Shown: piece after piece, positions 27,138-37,600 of the stretch
How the letters are laid out: the number at the start of each line of letters is the position of its first letter
Position numbering within the stretch: the stretch's first letter is position 1
Assembly (NCBI RefSeq): GCF_014750685.1
Contig: NZ_JAAXGE010000003.1
Span: 310,001-374,000 of the forward strand
Origin: Bacteroides sp. GM023
GTDB lineage: Bacteria > Bacteroidota > Bacteroidia > Bacteroidales > Bacteroidaceae
Direction: 5' to 3'
DNA length: 64,000 nt
Notes under the pieces: model-generated
Database searches by the model: none
What the model was told of the DNA's origin: nothing
Seen by the model: only the letters and a program-made list of their open reading frames with translations
Made by a program: the position numbers and the translations under genes

Positions 27138-29146
27138 ATAAGAATATGATAAAGCACTTACTATATATTCAACTCATAATTATTGTTGTGTTAGGATGGT
27201 ATCTTGTAGATAAAGTAGCGTTTAGAGAAGAATCAATGACTTCTCTAGAAGCTATATTACAAGTTGCGAAAGATAATAGGATGGAGTTGGAAAAAGTGCT
27301 TTACTGTTATCAAAAGAATTCCACTGATAGTTTAAAGTATAGAGCTGCTTGCTTTTTGATAGAAAATATGCCTTTTTATACTTATTCCGATGGAGAACAA
27401 TTAGATAATTATAAGTCTTATTATATATGGTTGAAAAAAAGTAGAGGGAAAACACCACAACAAGTTGCTGATTCAGTTAAGAATGTGTATGGAGCTATAA
27501 ATGAACTTGAGAAGAGATGTGATATTATGGAGATAGATTCCGCTTATTTATGCCATAATATTGATTGGGCATTTAAAGTTTGGCAGGAACAACCGTGGGG
27601 GAAAAATATCTCATTTGAAACGTTTTGTGAGTACTTATTGCCTTACCGGATAGGTGATGAACCATTGACTTATTGGCGTGAAATATACTATGAAAAATAT
27701 AATTCGTTATTGGATTCATTGCGTATGTCTGATTCACTGGATATCGAAGATCCGGTGGTTGCCGCTAATTATCTAATAAGTAAATTGCCTGATAAGAGTT
27801 ATTACTATACCTCTGTAACTCCATATCCATTTGGACATATAGGACCAGAATATGTACAATATTTATCAGGTACTTGTCGGGAAGTAACGGATTTTGCTAT
27901 GTACTTATTTAGAGCTTTGGGTATTCCTTGTGCCATTGACTTTGTTCCTGTACGAAGTTACATAAATGCCGGACATTTTTGGTTGACAACATGGAATAAA
28001 GACGGTGAGGAGTATATGACTGACTTTCCGCAAAAGTTACGACCTGTACGCAAGAACTGGTGGTATCGATGGGATGATAGTTCTAAAGTATATAGATATA
28101 CTTTTAGTGTGAACGGAGAGTTGTACGAGCAAATAGCGAAATATGGTGAAGACATATATCCATTTTGGAGTTTACCCAAATTTATGGACGTAACTCATGA
28201 ATATGGCTATAACTTTAAGAAAGAGTTGGTTATCCCTTTAGAAAAACAGTATAAAACGAAACGGAGCGGAAAGATAGCTTATTTGTGTGTCAGTGACAGG
28301 GACCGCTGGACTCCTGTCGACTGGACTGAATATAATGCTGGTTGTTTGTCGTTTCAGTATGTACGGAATGGTTCGTTTATGAGAGTGGCTTCTTATGAGA
28401 ATGGGGCATTATGCTTTTTAACCGATCCTTTTTATGTTGATAAACAGAATGGTGAGATCTGCTATTACCCTGCAGGAAAAGAGAAGGAAGATGTGATATT
28501 ATATGCCAAGTGTGATATTGGTAGAGAAAATATGTATAGAGACCGGATGATAGGAGGTGTTTTTGAAGGGAGTAACCATCCTAATTTTTCTCAAAAAGAC
28601 ACCTTATTTATTATACAGGGCAGACCTGGCCGTTTGAATACAACTGTAAAAAGTTACTCTGATAAAGCATATCGTTATCTCAGATATTTTGGTCCGCCTA
28701 AAAGCGCATGTAATATTTCGGAAGTCGCTTTTTACGAAAAGGATGATACCGTTGCTTTATCAGGGAAAATTATAGGAACTCCCGGATGCTACCAACATGA
28801 TGGAACGCATGAATATACCAATGTTTTTGACGGGAAAACATGGACTTCTTTTGATTATTTTGAAGCTACCGGAGGATGGGCGGGACTTGACCTAGGCAGA
28901 AAAATCTGTGTAGACCGCATTGTTTATACTCCGCGTAACAGGGACAATTATGTTCGTCCTGATGATGTGTATGAATTATTCTATTGTGACAGAGATTGGA
29001 AGTCTGCCGGGAAAATCAAGGCGACTGCTGATTCACTGGTATTTCGGGATATTCCCGTAAATACAGTTCTACTTTTAAGAAATCACACGCGTGGACTGGA
29101 TGAGAGAATTTTTATTTATGAAAATGGAACTCAATTATGGAAATAA
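27134..29146 (+). CDS. Transglutaminase-like protein with C-terminal discoidin-like domain
   Basis: A 670-residue envelope protein with an N-terminal membrane anchor or signal (about residues 6-24). A transglutaminase/protease-like core carries the expected triad: Cys248 in GTCREVTDF, His281 in AGHFW, Asp297 in MTDFP. The C-terminal 150 residues (TGGWAGLDLGRKICVDRIVYTP) look like an F5/8-type (discoidin) binding domain. These folds do peptide cleavage or amide crosslinking. The first third is markedly more AT rich than the rest. It overlaps the next gene by 10 bases. Confidence 0.75.
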   Translation: MNKNMIKHLLYIQLIIIVVLGWYLVDKVAFREESMTSLEAILQVAKDNRMELEKVLYCYQKNSTDSLKYRAACFLIENMPFYTYSDGEQLDNYKSYYIWLKKSRGKTPQQVADSVKNVYGAINELEKRCDIMEIDSAYLCHNIDWAFKVWQEQPWGKNISFETFCEYLLPYRIGDEPLTYWREIYYEKYNSLLDSLRMSDSLDIEDPVVAANYLISKLPDKSYYYTSVTPYPFGHIGPEYVQYLSGTCREVTDFAMYLFRALGIPCAIDFVPVRSYINAGHFWLTTWNKDGEEYMTDFPQKLRPVRKNWWYRWDDSSKVYRYTFSVNGELYEQIAKYGEDIYPFWSLPKFMDVTHEYGYNFKKELVIPLEKQYKTKRSGKIAYLCVSDRDRWTPVDWTEYNAGCLSFQYVRNGSFMRVASYENGALCFLTDPFYVDKQNGEICYYPAGKEKEDVILYAKCDIGRENMYRDRMIGGVFEGSNHPNFSQKDTLFIIQGRPGRLNTTVKSYSDKAYRYLRYFGPPKSACNISEVAFYEKDDTVALSGKIIGTPGCYQHDGTHEYTNVFDGKTWTSFDYFEATGGWAGLDLGRKICVDRIVYTPRNRDNYVRPDDVYELFYCDRDWKSAGKIKATADSLVFRDIPVNTVLLLRNHTRGLDERIFIYENGTQLWK

Positions 29147-31017
29147 GAACTCATATCAGGTTTGTTGTGGTATGGAGAGTGATTATAATCTCAGGTATTA
29201 TTTCTCTGATATATGCTTGTTCACATTTGGATAAGAAGCCTTTACTTCTTTCCGATATTGCTTCTTCCGGGCATACACCGTTGGCTATCTCCCCCGGATT
29301 TAGTATTAAAGTAATGGGGGATACATTAAATGAAAGTTACCCATATCTGAGACCTGGAAAGATATTTCCGATAACCGGTATTTTACGTGTAGATGGCAAA
29401 CCTTATCGTTTCATGGGAGATGATTCCTTGCGTATATCTCCTTTGGCCCCTCTTTCGGAGGATACTATCGGATGGACGGGGAAATATTCGTTTTTGTATC
29501 CGGGAAAAGGATGGGAATTAAAAGAATATAATGATTCTTTGTGGAATGAAGGTTCTGGGGCTTTTGGTCCGACGAAAGGATATTATTATCCGGCTCACAC
29601 TTTATGGGGATCAGAAAATATTTATGTCCGCAGGTATATCAAGGTGGATAATAAAGATGTTTTGAAGAATCATAAAGTCTATGCCCGTTATGTATGCGAC
29701 GACCGGATAAAACTTTATTTCAATGGGGAATATGTATTAGAGAATGGATTTACGTATCAAACGAAATGTCAGTGCTTGACTGATGACATAATTAATCAAA
29801 TAGTTGAAGGAGATAATGTTTTGGCTGCATATTGCCGCAATACGGGAGGTGCCGGCTTATTGGATTTTGGTTTGTATATAGAAAATAAAACTTATGCTGA
29901 TGCTGAACCTGCAACATTGAAGAAAATAGATGTACAGGCTACGCAAACCCAATATCTTTTTCAATGTGGAGATGTAGAGCTTCAAATCGGCTTTGTTTCA
30001 CCTTCCTTGTCGGAAAAGTGGGATATGACAGGATGGCCTGTCGGTTTTCTTTCCTATCAGGTTCGTACGGAAAACGAAAAGGAGCATACGGTGGAAGTCG
30101 TGTTTGATGTAGATGCGGAATGGATGTTTGGCAATAGGAAAGTTAATAGTTGGGTTGAACAGGATTGGCGTTTTACGAAGTCCGATAGTTTGTATTTAGC
30201 TATGGTAGCGGGTGAAACGACGTTTTCATGTGAAGATAATCATATTATCCTATCTCAAAAATTGTGTGTGAGAAATGAAAATAAAGGTGTATTACTTATT
30301 GGATATGAAGAAGGTCAGACTTTCCAGTATAGTGGTGAGAGTTTGCGCCCACTTTGGAATAAGGATGGAACAAGAGAAGTAAAAGAATTAATGATGTCTG
30401 TAGGAAACAGATACCAAGAACTTAAAGCAGAATGTGATAAATTGGATTATTGGTGGAATATCAAAGCATTTCAAGCAGGAAATAAAGCCTTTGCTGAACC
30501 AATGCTTTCTGACTATCGTGATTTTATGTCTTCTCACAGGTTTGTGTCATCCTCGGATAATAAGCTTTTTTGTTTTGCTGATACACTGGGGAATGTAAGA
30601 GAAGCTTATAAAAGTTTTCCAACGTTGTTATTTTTTAATCGTATAGACTGGATGAAAGGTTTGTTGAATCCTATTTTTGCATATTGTGAAGATATTCATT
30701 GGGTAAAGAAGTATCCACCTTACGATATAGGTTTGTATCCCATTGCCAGCAAACAGGTAAAACAGGAAGACTGTGCCGTAGAAGCTGCTGCCAATATGTT
30801 GATGATGACAACTGCTATTGTTGAAGCAGAACAGGACTTTGGTTACGCTGATATGCATTGGAGGCAATTGTGTTTATGGGCGGATTATTTGCAGGAAAGA
30901 ATGAAGAAAATGACTTTTACATCTGTAGGGTTATTGGATCACGATGACGAACGTGTGAAATGTGTGTTGGGACTGATGGCTTATCGTAAATTGGTTCAAT
31001 TAAAGGAAAACTTATGA
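29137..31017 (+). CDS. Glutaminase A-like family protein, C-terminally short
   Basis: A 626-residue exported protein with a signal peptide and possible lipobox (ISLIYAC). It resembles the DUF5127/DUF4965/DUF1793 'glutaminase A' family: RPGKIFPITGILRVDGKPYRFMG near the N terminus, SEKWDMTGWPVGFLSYQV in the middle, and YPPYDIGLYP with EAAANMLMMTTAI later. Family members usually run about 800 residues, so it lacks roughly the last 150. The stop overlaps the signal peptidase start, so the shortening is fixed in the operon. Whether it is active is uncertain. Confidence 0.65.
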   Translation: MEIRTHIRFVVVWRVIIISGIISLIYACSHLDKKPLLLSDIASSGHTPLAISPGFSIKVMGDTLNESYPYLRPGKIFPITGILRVDGKPYRFMGDDSLRISPLAPLSEDTIGWTGKYSFLYPGKGWELKEYNDSLWNEGSGAFGPTKGYYYPAHTLWGSENIYVRRYIKVDNKDVLKNHKVYARYVCDDRIKLYFNGEYVLENGFTYQTKCQCLTDDIINQIVEGDNVLAAYCRNTGGAGLLDFGLYIENKTYADAEPATLKKIDVQATQTQYLFQCGDVELQIGFVSPSLSEKWDMTGWPVGFLSYQVRTENEKEHTVEVVFDVDAEWMFGNRKVNSWVEQDWRFTKSDSLYLAMVAGETTFSCEDNHIILSQKLCVRNENKGVLLIGYEEGQTFQYSGESLRPLWNKDGTREVKELMMSVGNRYQELKAECDKLDYWWNIKAFQAGNKAFAEPMLSDYRDFMSSHRFVSSSDNKLFCFADTLGNVREAYKSFPTLLFFNRIDWMKGLLNPIFAYCEDIHWVKKYPPYDIGLYPIASKQVKQEDCAVEAAANMLMMTTAIVEAEQDFGYADMHWRQLCLWADYLQERMKKMTFTSVGLLDHDDERVKCVLGLMAYRKLVQLKENL

Positions 31018-31889
31018 GCAAAGTGAAGAGAATGTGGGCTATATTGGAGAATTTGGCATTCTTCGTATTCGGTATGGTGGTAATTCTATTCTTGATGCAA
31101 TTGTTCTGTTTTACTTCATTCAGGATACCTTCGGATTCTATGGAGCCAGCGTTGAAGGATGGCGACCGGATATTAGTCAATAAGATGATAAAGGGGGCTC
31201 GTCTGTTCAATGTATTTGCTGCTTTGAATAATGAGGACGTTGTTATTCATCGGACACCTGGATTGGGGAATTTCAAGAGAAATGATATATTGGTTTTTAA
31301 TTTCCCTTATCAAATGAATCGTTGGGATAGTGTAAGGATCGATGTAATGCAATATTACGTAAAGCGATGTATCGCTCTGCCGGGCGATACGTTAGAGATT
31401 CGGGGAGGATTTTATAAAATACGTGGATGTGATGAACAACTGGGAAATAACAACGCTCAACACTATCTTGTGAGCTTGGAGCATCCGGAGCAGCATGGCA
31501 TTGTGGTCGGTACATTTCCGTATGACAAACAAATAGGATGGAACATCCGTGAGTTCGGACCTTTGCCGATTCCCAAGAAAGAACAGACGGTAATGATGAA
31601 CCGTACAAACTGTCTTTTGTACAGGCAGTTGATAGGTTGGGAGCAGAAAAAAAAACTACGTATAAAAGACGGACAAATAGTATTGGGTGACAGTGTGATT
31701 ATTCAGTATCGCTTTAAAAAGAACTATTATTTTGTTTCCGGTGATAATATGGCAAACTCGCAAGATTCAAGATACTGGGGGATGTTGCCTGAAGAATATA
31801 TTGTAGGTAAGGCTACCCGTATTTGGTATTCGGAAGATAAATTTACAGAGAAGCCTCGTTGGGATAGAATAATGAAGAAAATCAAGTGA
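31014..31889 (+). CDS. Signal peptidase I (S26 family), locus-specific copy
   Basis: A 291-residue inner-membrane peptidase with a single N-terminal span (about residues 17-36). The catalytic Ser42 is in PSDSMEP and the catalytic Lys117 in VKRCIALPGD; the GDNMANSQDSRYWG box and the ALPGDTLEI strand are also present. Both catalytic residues are intact. It overlaps the genes on each side by four bases. Its place in this operon suggests it may trim the NVEALA peptides or other exported products of the locus. Confidence 0.9.
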   Translation: MSKVKRMWAILENLAFFVFGMVVILFLMQLFCFTSFRIPSDSMEPALKDGDRILVNKMIKGARLFNVFAALNNEDVVIHRTPGLGNFKRNDILVFNFPYQMNRWDSVRIDVMQYYVKRCIALPGDTLEIRGGFYKIRGCDEQLGNNNAQHYLVSLEHPEQHGIVVGTFPYDKQIGWNIREFGPLPIPKKEQTVMMNRTNCLLYRQLIGWEQKKKLRIKDGQIVLGDSVIIQYRFKKNYYFVSGDNMANSQDSRYWGMLPEEYIVGKATRIWYSEDKFTEKPRWDRIMKKIK

Positions 31890-33535
31890 AAAATGAAACA
31901 TTGAAATTGATGCGAACAGCAAAAAAATACATAGCAGATGCAGTGGCGCTATTAGGAGTGGCAGCAATCCTGAGTGTGGTGGTTTTTGCCACTTCGAATG
32001 ACATTCCTGTCGGTGAAATGGCCTATCAAAAACTATGGTTAGGACGCATGGTCTTTGTTTTTGTCGTTTGCTTTGTGTGTGCTCTTTGTCTGAACGAAAA
32101 ACAATATCTGTCTTTTCCATCCATCGTAACATGGGTATTGATTGCACTGGGAGGTATTGAAGCTATTGGGGGATTGAGGCAGATATACGGTCTTGCTGTT
32201 TCCAATCACTCCTTGTATGCACTTACGGGCTCTTTCTATAATCCGGGCCCTTATTCGGGGTATTTGGCGATGATATTCCCGCTCTGTCTGCATGAGTGGC
32301 TAAACCTGAGAGAAGAAACGGAACGCACATGGGTAGAACAAGGGAAATATTATATGGCATTGGGAGTGATGCTGTTGATTCTTTGTGTACTGCCTGCCGG
32401 AATGAGCCGCTCGGCTTGGATTGCTGCCGCTATATCAGGTGTATGGATGTATGGGATGCACGCTTCATGGGGAAGCAAATTAAAGGAGATTAGAAAGATA
32501 TATAAAAGAAAGGTAGGACTGGTTTGTATCGCAGGCGGTGTTATAATCATAATGATTGGTTATGCACTTTTCCAACTGAAAGCAACTTCCGCCAATGGAC
32601 GCTTGTTCATGTGGAAAGTCAGTGCTCTTACTATCGTTGAAAGTCCTGTTATAGGACATGGAATAGGGAATTTTGTTTCAGCTTATGGCAGAGCGCAGGA
32701 AGATTATTTCGCCAACGGTGAATATTCGGAGACAGAAGAATTGGTGGCAGGAAGTCCGGAATATGCTTTTAATGAATACTTACAAGTAGCGGTGGAATAC
32801 GGGATTCCTTTTTTATTAGTTGTCTCTTTGGTTATTGGATTTTGTCTTTGGAAGGGGAGTAGTGAAGGAAGGATAGGTCTTTGTGGGAGTGTAATTTCAG
32901 TTTTGGTATTTGCTTTTTCTTCTTATCCGATGCAGATTCCCGGATTTGCAGTGACATTCTACTTCTTGTTGGCGGCTTGTGCTATTGGGCGTTCGAGGAT
33001 AATACTATTACTCTTTATGTCAATGATGGTACTATTGGGAGCATATTATTGGAAAAACAACCAATATGATGCGTGTAAGGACTGGCATCGTGCTAAGATG
33101 CTCTATAATATAGGAGCTTACCAGTCTGCTAAAGAAGACTACGAGAAGTTATATCCCGAATTAGTGAATCGTGGAGCATTTCTTTTTGAATACGGATATT
33201 CTCTGCATAAATTAAAAGAATATGATAACTCGACAAGGATATTGAAGGAAGCGATGACACATAGTAATGATCCTATGATTCTGAATATTATCGGTAAGAA
33301 TTATCAGGCAACAGGAGATTATGAGAAAGCGGAAGAATACCTGATTCGGTCTACGCACCGACTTCCGGGGCGTATCTATCCATATTATCTGTTGACGAAA
33401 CTTTATGCGGAGCCAAAATATCGGCAATCTGAAAAATTAAAATATGCTGCTGAAATAGTGCTGACGAAAGAACCGAAAGTACAGTCTACGGCAGTTAAAG
33501 AAATGAGAGAAGAAGTAAAGAAATTATTGAAATAA
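31886..33535 (+). CDS. O-antigen ligase-like (Wzy_C) membrane protein with TPR tail
   Basis: A 549-residue protein with about ten hydrophobic spans (residues 20-410) and the Wzy_C/O-antigen-ligase hallmark GHGIGNFVSAYGRAQ in its large loop. The C-terminal 150 residues carry TPR-like repeats (AYQSAKEDYEKLYPE, GDYEKAEEYLIRS). The start is GTG at 31886 (overlapping the peptidase stop), with ATG at 31910 as an alternative. The family transfers or polymerises lipid-linked glycans; here it may glycosylate an exported product. Substrate unknown. Confidence 0.75.
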   Translation: MKNETLKLMRTAKKYIADAVALLGVAAILSVVVFATSNDIPVGEMAYQKLWLGRMVFVFVVCFVCALCLNEKQYLSFPSIVTWVLIALGGIEAIGGLRQIYGLAVSNHSLYALTGSFYNPGPYSGYLAMIFPLCLHEWLNLREETERTWVEQGKYYMALGVMLLILCVLPAGMSRSAWIAAAISGVWMYGMHASWGSKLKEIRKIYKRKVGLVCIAGGVIIIMIGYALFQLKATSANGRLFMWKVSALTIVESPVIGHGIGNFVSAYGRAQEDYFANGEYSETEELVAGSPEYAFNEYLQVAVEYGIPFLLVVSLVIGFCLWKGSSEGRIGLCGSVISVLVFAFSSYPMQIPGFAVTFYFLLAACAIGRSRIILLLFMSMMVLLGAYYWKNNQYDACKDWHRAKMLYNIGAYQSAKEDYEKLYPELVNRGAFLFEYGYSLHKLKEYDNSTRILKEAMTHSNDPMILNIIGKNYQATGDYEKAEEYLIRSTHRLPGRIYPYYLLTKLYAEPKYRQSEKLKYAAEIVLTKEPKVQSTAVKEMREEVKKLLK

Positions 33536-33549
33536 AAGAACCAATAAAC

Positions 33550-34641
33550 ATGAAGAAACACAGTTGTATATGGTTACTGTTATGTTTGACATTAGGAATA
33601 AACACCTCTTGCTCTGACAAGAAAAACAATACGGAAAAGGAAGAGCAAGGAGTTTCCACCGTTCTTCCTGATGTAAAAAATGAGGTAACCATTCAAGTTC
33701 TGAAACGGCAGAATTTTAATCACGAGTTGGTAAGCAATGGCAAGGTGAATGCCCGTAATAAAGCTGATTTGCGTTTTGAGACAAGTGAAGTCATAGCCCA
33801 TATTTATGTGAAGAATGGCGACCGTGTGCATAAAGGGCAAAAACTGGCGGAGTTGGACAAATTCCGTTTGGAGCAGAAACTGTCCCAGTCGGAGGATGCC
33901 TTGTTGAAAGCCGAACTGGAACTGAAAGATATATTGATAGGACAGGGGTATTCCGTTGATGATTTCAGTAATGTTCCGGCGGATATAATGAAGATTGCCA
34001 AAGTGAAAAGCGGTTATGACCAGACGAAATCACAATATGAGTTGGCAAATAGAGAAATGGAACATGCCACACTGGTCGCTCCTTTTGACGGGGTGGTGGC
34101 CAACCTTTTTTCGAAGACTTTTAACCTGGCTAATACGTCTGAAGTATTTTGTACTATTCTTGATACTAAAGGTATGGAGGCCGAATTTACCGTATTGGAG
34201 AATGAACTTGCTTTTATAAAGAAAGGTGATAAAGTAATGGTTCTTCCCTATGCCGGAGGAAGCTCGTTTGAAGGCAGCGTATCTGAAATCAATCCGTTGG
34301 TGGATACGAACGGGATGGTAAAGGTGAAGGCTGACGTAAATGGAGAAGGCAAGCTGTTCAGCGGAATGAACGTAAGGGTGAGCGTCAGAAGAAACCTGGG
34401 TGAACAGTTGGTGATTCCCAAGACGGCTGTGGTACTGCGCTCCGGCAAGCAAGTCGTGTTCACATTGAAAGATGGCAAGTCCATGTGGAACTATGTGAAT
34501 ACGGGACTGGAGAATGCAACGGAATACATCGTTTCTGATAAATCTCAAAAAGGTGTTGTAGATGGCTTGCTGGAAGGAGATACGGTAATTGTGACCGGAA
34601 ATCTGAATTTGGCGCATGAAGCGGAGGTAAATGTAAAATAA
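33550..34641 (+). CDS. RND efflux periplasmic adaptor (MFP) lipoprotein
   Basis: A 363-residue adaptor. It has a signal peptide with a likely lipid-modified Cys21 (TSC), a barrel-sandwich half (RFETSEVIAHIYVKNGDRVHKGQKLAELD), a helical hairpin (about 95-170) and the returning half (APFDGVVANLF), then a beta barrel. It starts 14 bases after the ligase-like gene and 22 bases before the RND gene. It links the inner-membrane pump to the TolC-type channel. Confidence 0.9.
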   Translation: MKKHSCIWLLLCLTLGINTSCSDKKNNTEKEEQGVSTVLPDVKNEVTIQVLKRQNFNHELVSNGKVNARNKADLRFETSEVIAHIYVKNGDRVHKGQKLAELDKFRLEQKLSQSEDALLKAELELKDILIGQGYSVDDFSNVPADIMKIAKVKSGYDQTKSQYELANREMEHATLVAPFDGVVANLFSKTFNLANTSEVFCTILDTKGMEAEFTVLENELAFIKKGDKVMVLPYAGGSSFEGSVSEINPLVDTNGMVKVKADVNGEGKLFSGMNVRVSVRRNLGEQLVIPKTAVVLRSGKQVVFTLKDGKSMWNYVNTGLENATEYIVSDKSQKGVVDGLLEGDTVIVTGNLNLAHEAEVNVK

Positions 34642-34663
34642 TCCGTGCCTAAAATCAAGTAAT

Positions 34664-37600
34664 ATGATAAAATTTTTGATTCAGCGTCCCATTGCCGTAT
34701 TGATGGCCTTCACCGCCTGTTTTATTATCGGGCTGGTGACGTATTCCACCTTACCCATATCCTTGCTTCCGAATATCGCCATTCCGGAAATCACCGTCCA
34801 GGTATCCGCCGCCAATACTTCCGCCCGCGAACTGGAAAATACGATTGTGAAACCTTTGCGCGGACAACTGATTCAGGTTTCGACATTGAAAGACATTCAT
34901 AGTGAATCAAGGGACGGGGCAGGCATTATCCGCTTGTCTTTTGACTATGGCACGAATACGGACCTCGCCTTTATCGAGGTGAACGAGAAGATAGACGCCG
35001 CAATGAACTTTCTTCCGAAGGAAACGGAACGTCCGAAAGTGATAAAGGCAAGCGCTACGGATATTCCCGTATTTTACCTGAATCTGACATTGAAGAATGA
35101 CAGTGCCTATCATAGTACACAGCAGCAGTCTTTCCTGGATTTGTGCGAGTTTGCCGAATCGGTCATCAAGCGCCGGATAGAACAACTGCCGGAAGTCGCC
35201 ATGGTGGACGTGACCGGAATACTTGAACGCCAGGTACAGATTGTACCCGATGAGGACAAGCTGGCAATGATGGGACTAACCATCGAGGATATTGAATCGG
35301 CCCTGTCATCCAACAATGTGGAACCGGGCAGCATGACGGTGCGTGACGGATACTATGAATATAATATTAAATTTTCCACACTGCTGCGCACGGCGGAAGA
35401 TGTGGAAAATATCTATTTGCGCAAAGGTGACCGCATCGTACAATTAAAGGATTTCTGCAAAGTCAGCATCGTACCCGTGAAGGAAAAAGGCGTATCCGTG
35501 TCGAACGGCAAACGTGCGGTGACACTGGCCGTCATCAAGCAGGCGGACGAGAACATGGATAAGATGAAAAACTCCCTGGTAGGCACAATGAATTATTTCC
35601 AGCGGGTATACCCGGACATTGATTTCAGCATCAGCCGGAATCAGACCGAACTGCTGGATTACACGATTTCCAATCTGCAACAGAATCTTTCCCTGGGCTT
35701 CCTGTTTATCTGCTTGGTGGCGGTTTTGTTCCTGGGTGATGTGAAATCACCGCTGGTTATCGGACTTAGCATGGTGGTCTCCATCGTCATCAGTTTCGTA
35801 TTCTTCTACCTTTGCCATATGTCACTGAACATCATTTCCCTTGCAGGGTTGATTCTAGCCTTGGGAATGATGATTGACAGTTCGATTATCGTGACCGAGA
35901 ATATTTCGCAATACCGGGAAAGGGGATATTCCCTGCGGCGTGCCTGTATCACGGGAACGAGTGAAGTGGTGACCCCCATGTTGAGTTCTTCGCTGACTAC
36001 TATTGCCGTATTCGCCCCCCTGATTTTTATGAGCGGCATTGCCGGAGCCATCTTTTATGACCAGGCTTTCTCTGTCACGGTAGGGCTGATGGTGTCTTAC
36101 TTTACAGGAATCATGCTTCTTCCCGTCCTTTATCTGCTGGTCTATCGTACAGGCGTCCGTACCCGGAAATGGAAGTGGCTCTCCTTCAAATTCAACAATC
36201 CGATAAAAGACCATACGCTTGACCGTTTCTATGATACCGGAGTCGACTGGGTATTCTCTCATAAAACGTTCAGCGTGCTATTCTGTGTCGTTTCCATCCC
36301 GCTCTGCGTATTCTTCTTTTTCTTTATAGACAAGCAGCGGATGCCCGATATAGAAGAAAACGAATTGATTGTCCGCATAGAATGGAATGAGAATATCCAC
36401 GTGGATGAAAACAGGAAGCGTGTGGACGAACTTTTTAAGGAACTGGACGGCCAGTCACTGGAACAGACGGCTTCTATTGGCAGACAGGACTTTATCCTGA
36501 ACCGGGAAAGGGAGCTTTCATCTTCCGAAGCGGAACTTTATTTCCGTACGGAGACTTCCGGCGGCATTGCCCCCTTGGAACAGGAGATATACCGGAGACT
36601 GAAAGAACGCTATCCGCTCTCTGTCGTTTCTTTCGCCCCGCCGGAAACGGTGTTTGAGAAACTCTTCGTAACGGGTGACCCGGATGTCGTTGCCGAGTTA
36701 TATGCCCGTAACAGGGCGCAGGCACCGGACGCGGAAACGATTCGCAAAGTGGAACAGGAATTGGCGAAGGAAACCGGAATCAACCCTACGGGCATCGCTT
36801 TTGAGAACCAGTTGAACCTGAGTATCAGCAAGGAAAAGCTCTTGCTATACCGTGTTTCCTATAATGAGCTTTACCGCGTCCTGAAAACTGCTTTCCGTGA
36901 AAACAGCGTGACCATGCTGCATTCCTACCAGCAATATCTTCCGATTAATATTTCGGGGAATGAGAAAACGGTGAACAGGGTTTTGCAGGAGACATTGGTA
37001 CAGACACAACCGGACAGCAAAGGGGATGTGGAATATATCCCGCTTCGGGAACTGGTGAAGGTGACTCCTGCCGAGGACTTGAAAAGCATTACTTCCGGGC
37101 GCAACGGGGAATTTGTACCCTTCGACTTCTACGGGGTACGGGATGCGGACAAGCTGATAAAGGATGTGAAGCGGGTAGCCGAGGAAACAGGAGACTGGGA
37201 CACGGGCTTTTCCGGCAGCTTCTTCTCAAACCGGGAAATGTTGGATGAACTGGTAGTGATACTTATGATTTCACTGTTGCTGATGTATTTTATCCTTGCG
37301 GCACAGTTCGAGAGTTTTTTACAGCCTTTGCTTGTCTTGGCGGAGATTCCGATAGACGTGGCATTTGCGCTGTTATTGCTTTGGCTTTGCGGGCATACAC
37401 TGAATCTGATGTCTGCCATCGGGCTGATTGTCACTTGCGGTATTGTCATCAATGACTCCATCTTGAAACTGGATGCCATCAATGAACTGCGTAAGGCGGG
37501 TGTTCCCTTGGTGGAAGCCATCCATGAAGCCGGACGCAGACGTCTGCGCCCTATCATCATGACTTCGCTGACTACGATTTTTGCCATGGTTCCGCTATTG

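Noticed and set aside
34030..34617. Minus-strand frame opposite the RND adaptor
   Set aside because: Antisense shadow of a clear gene; composition follows the adaptor's codon pattern.
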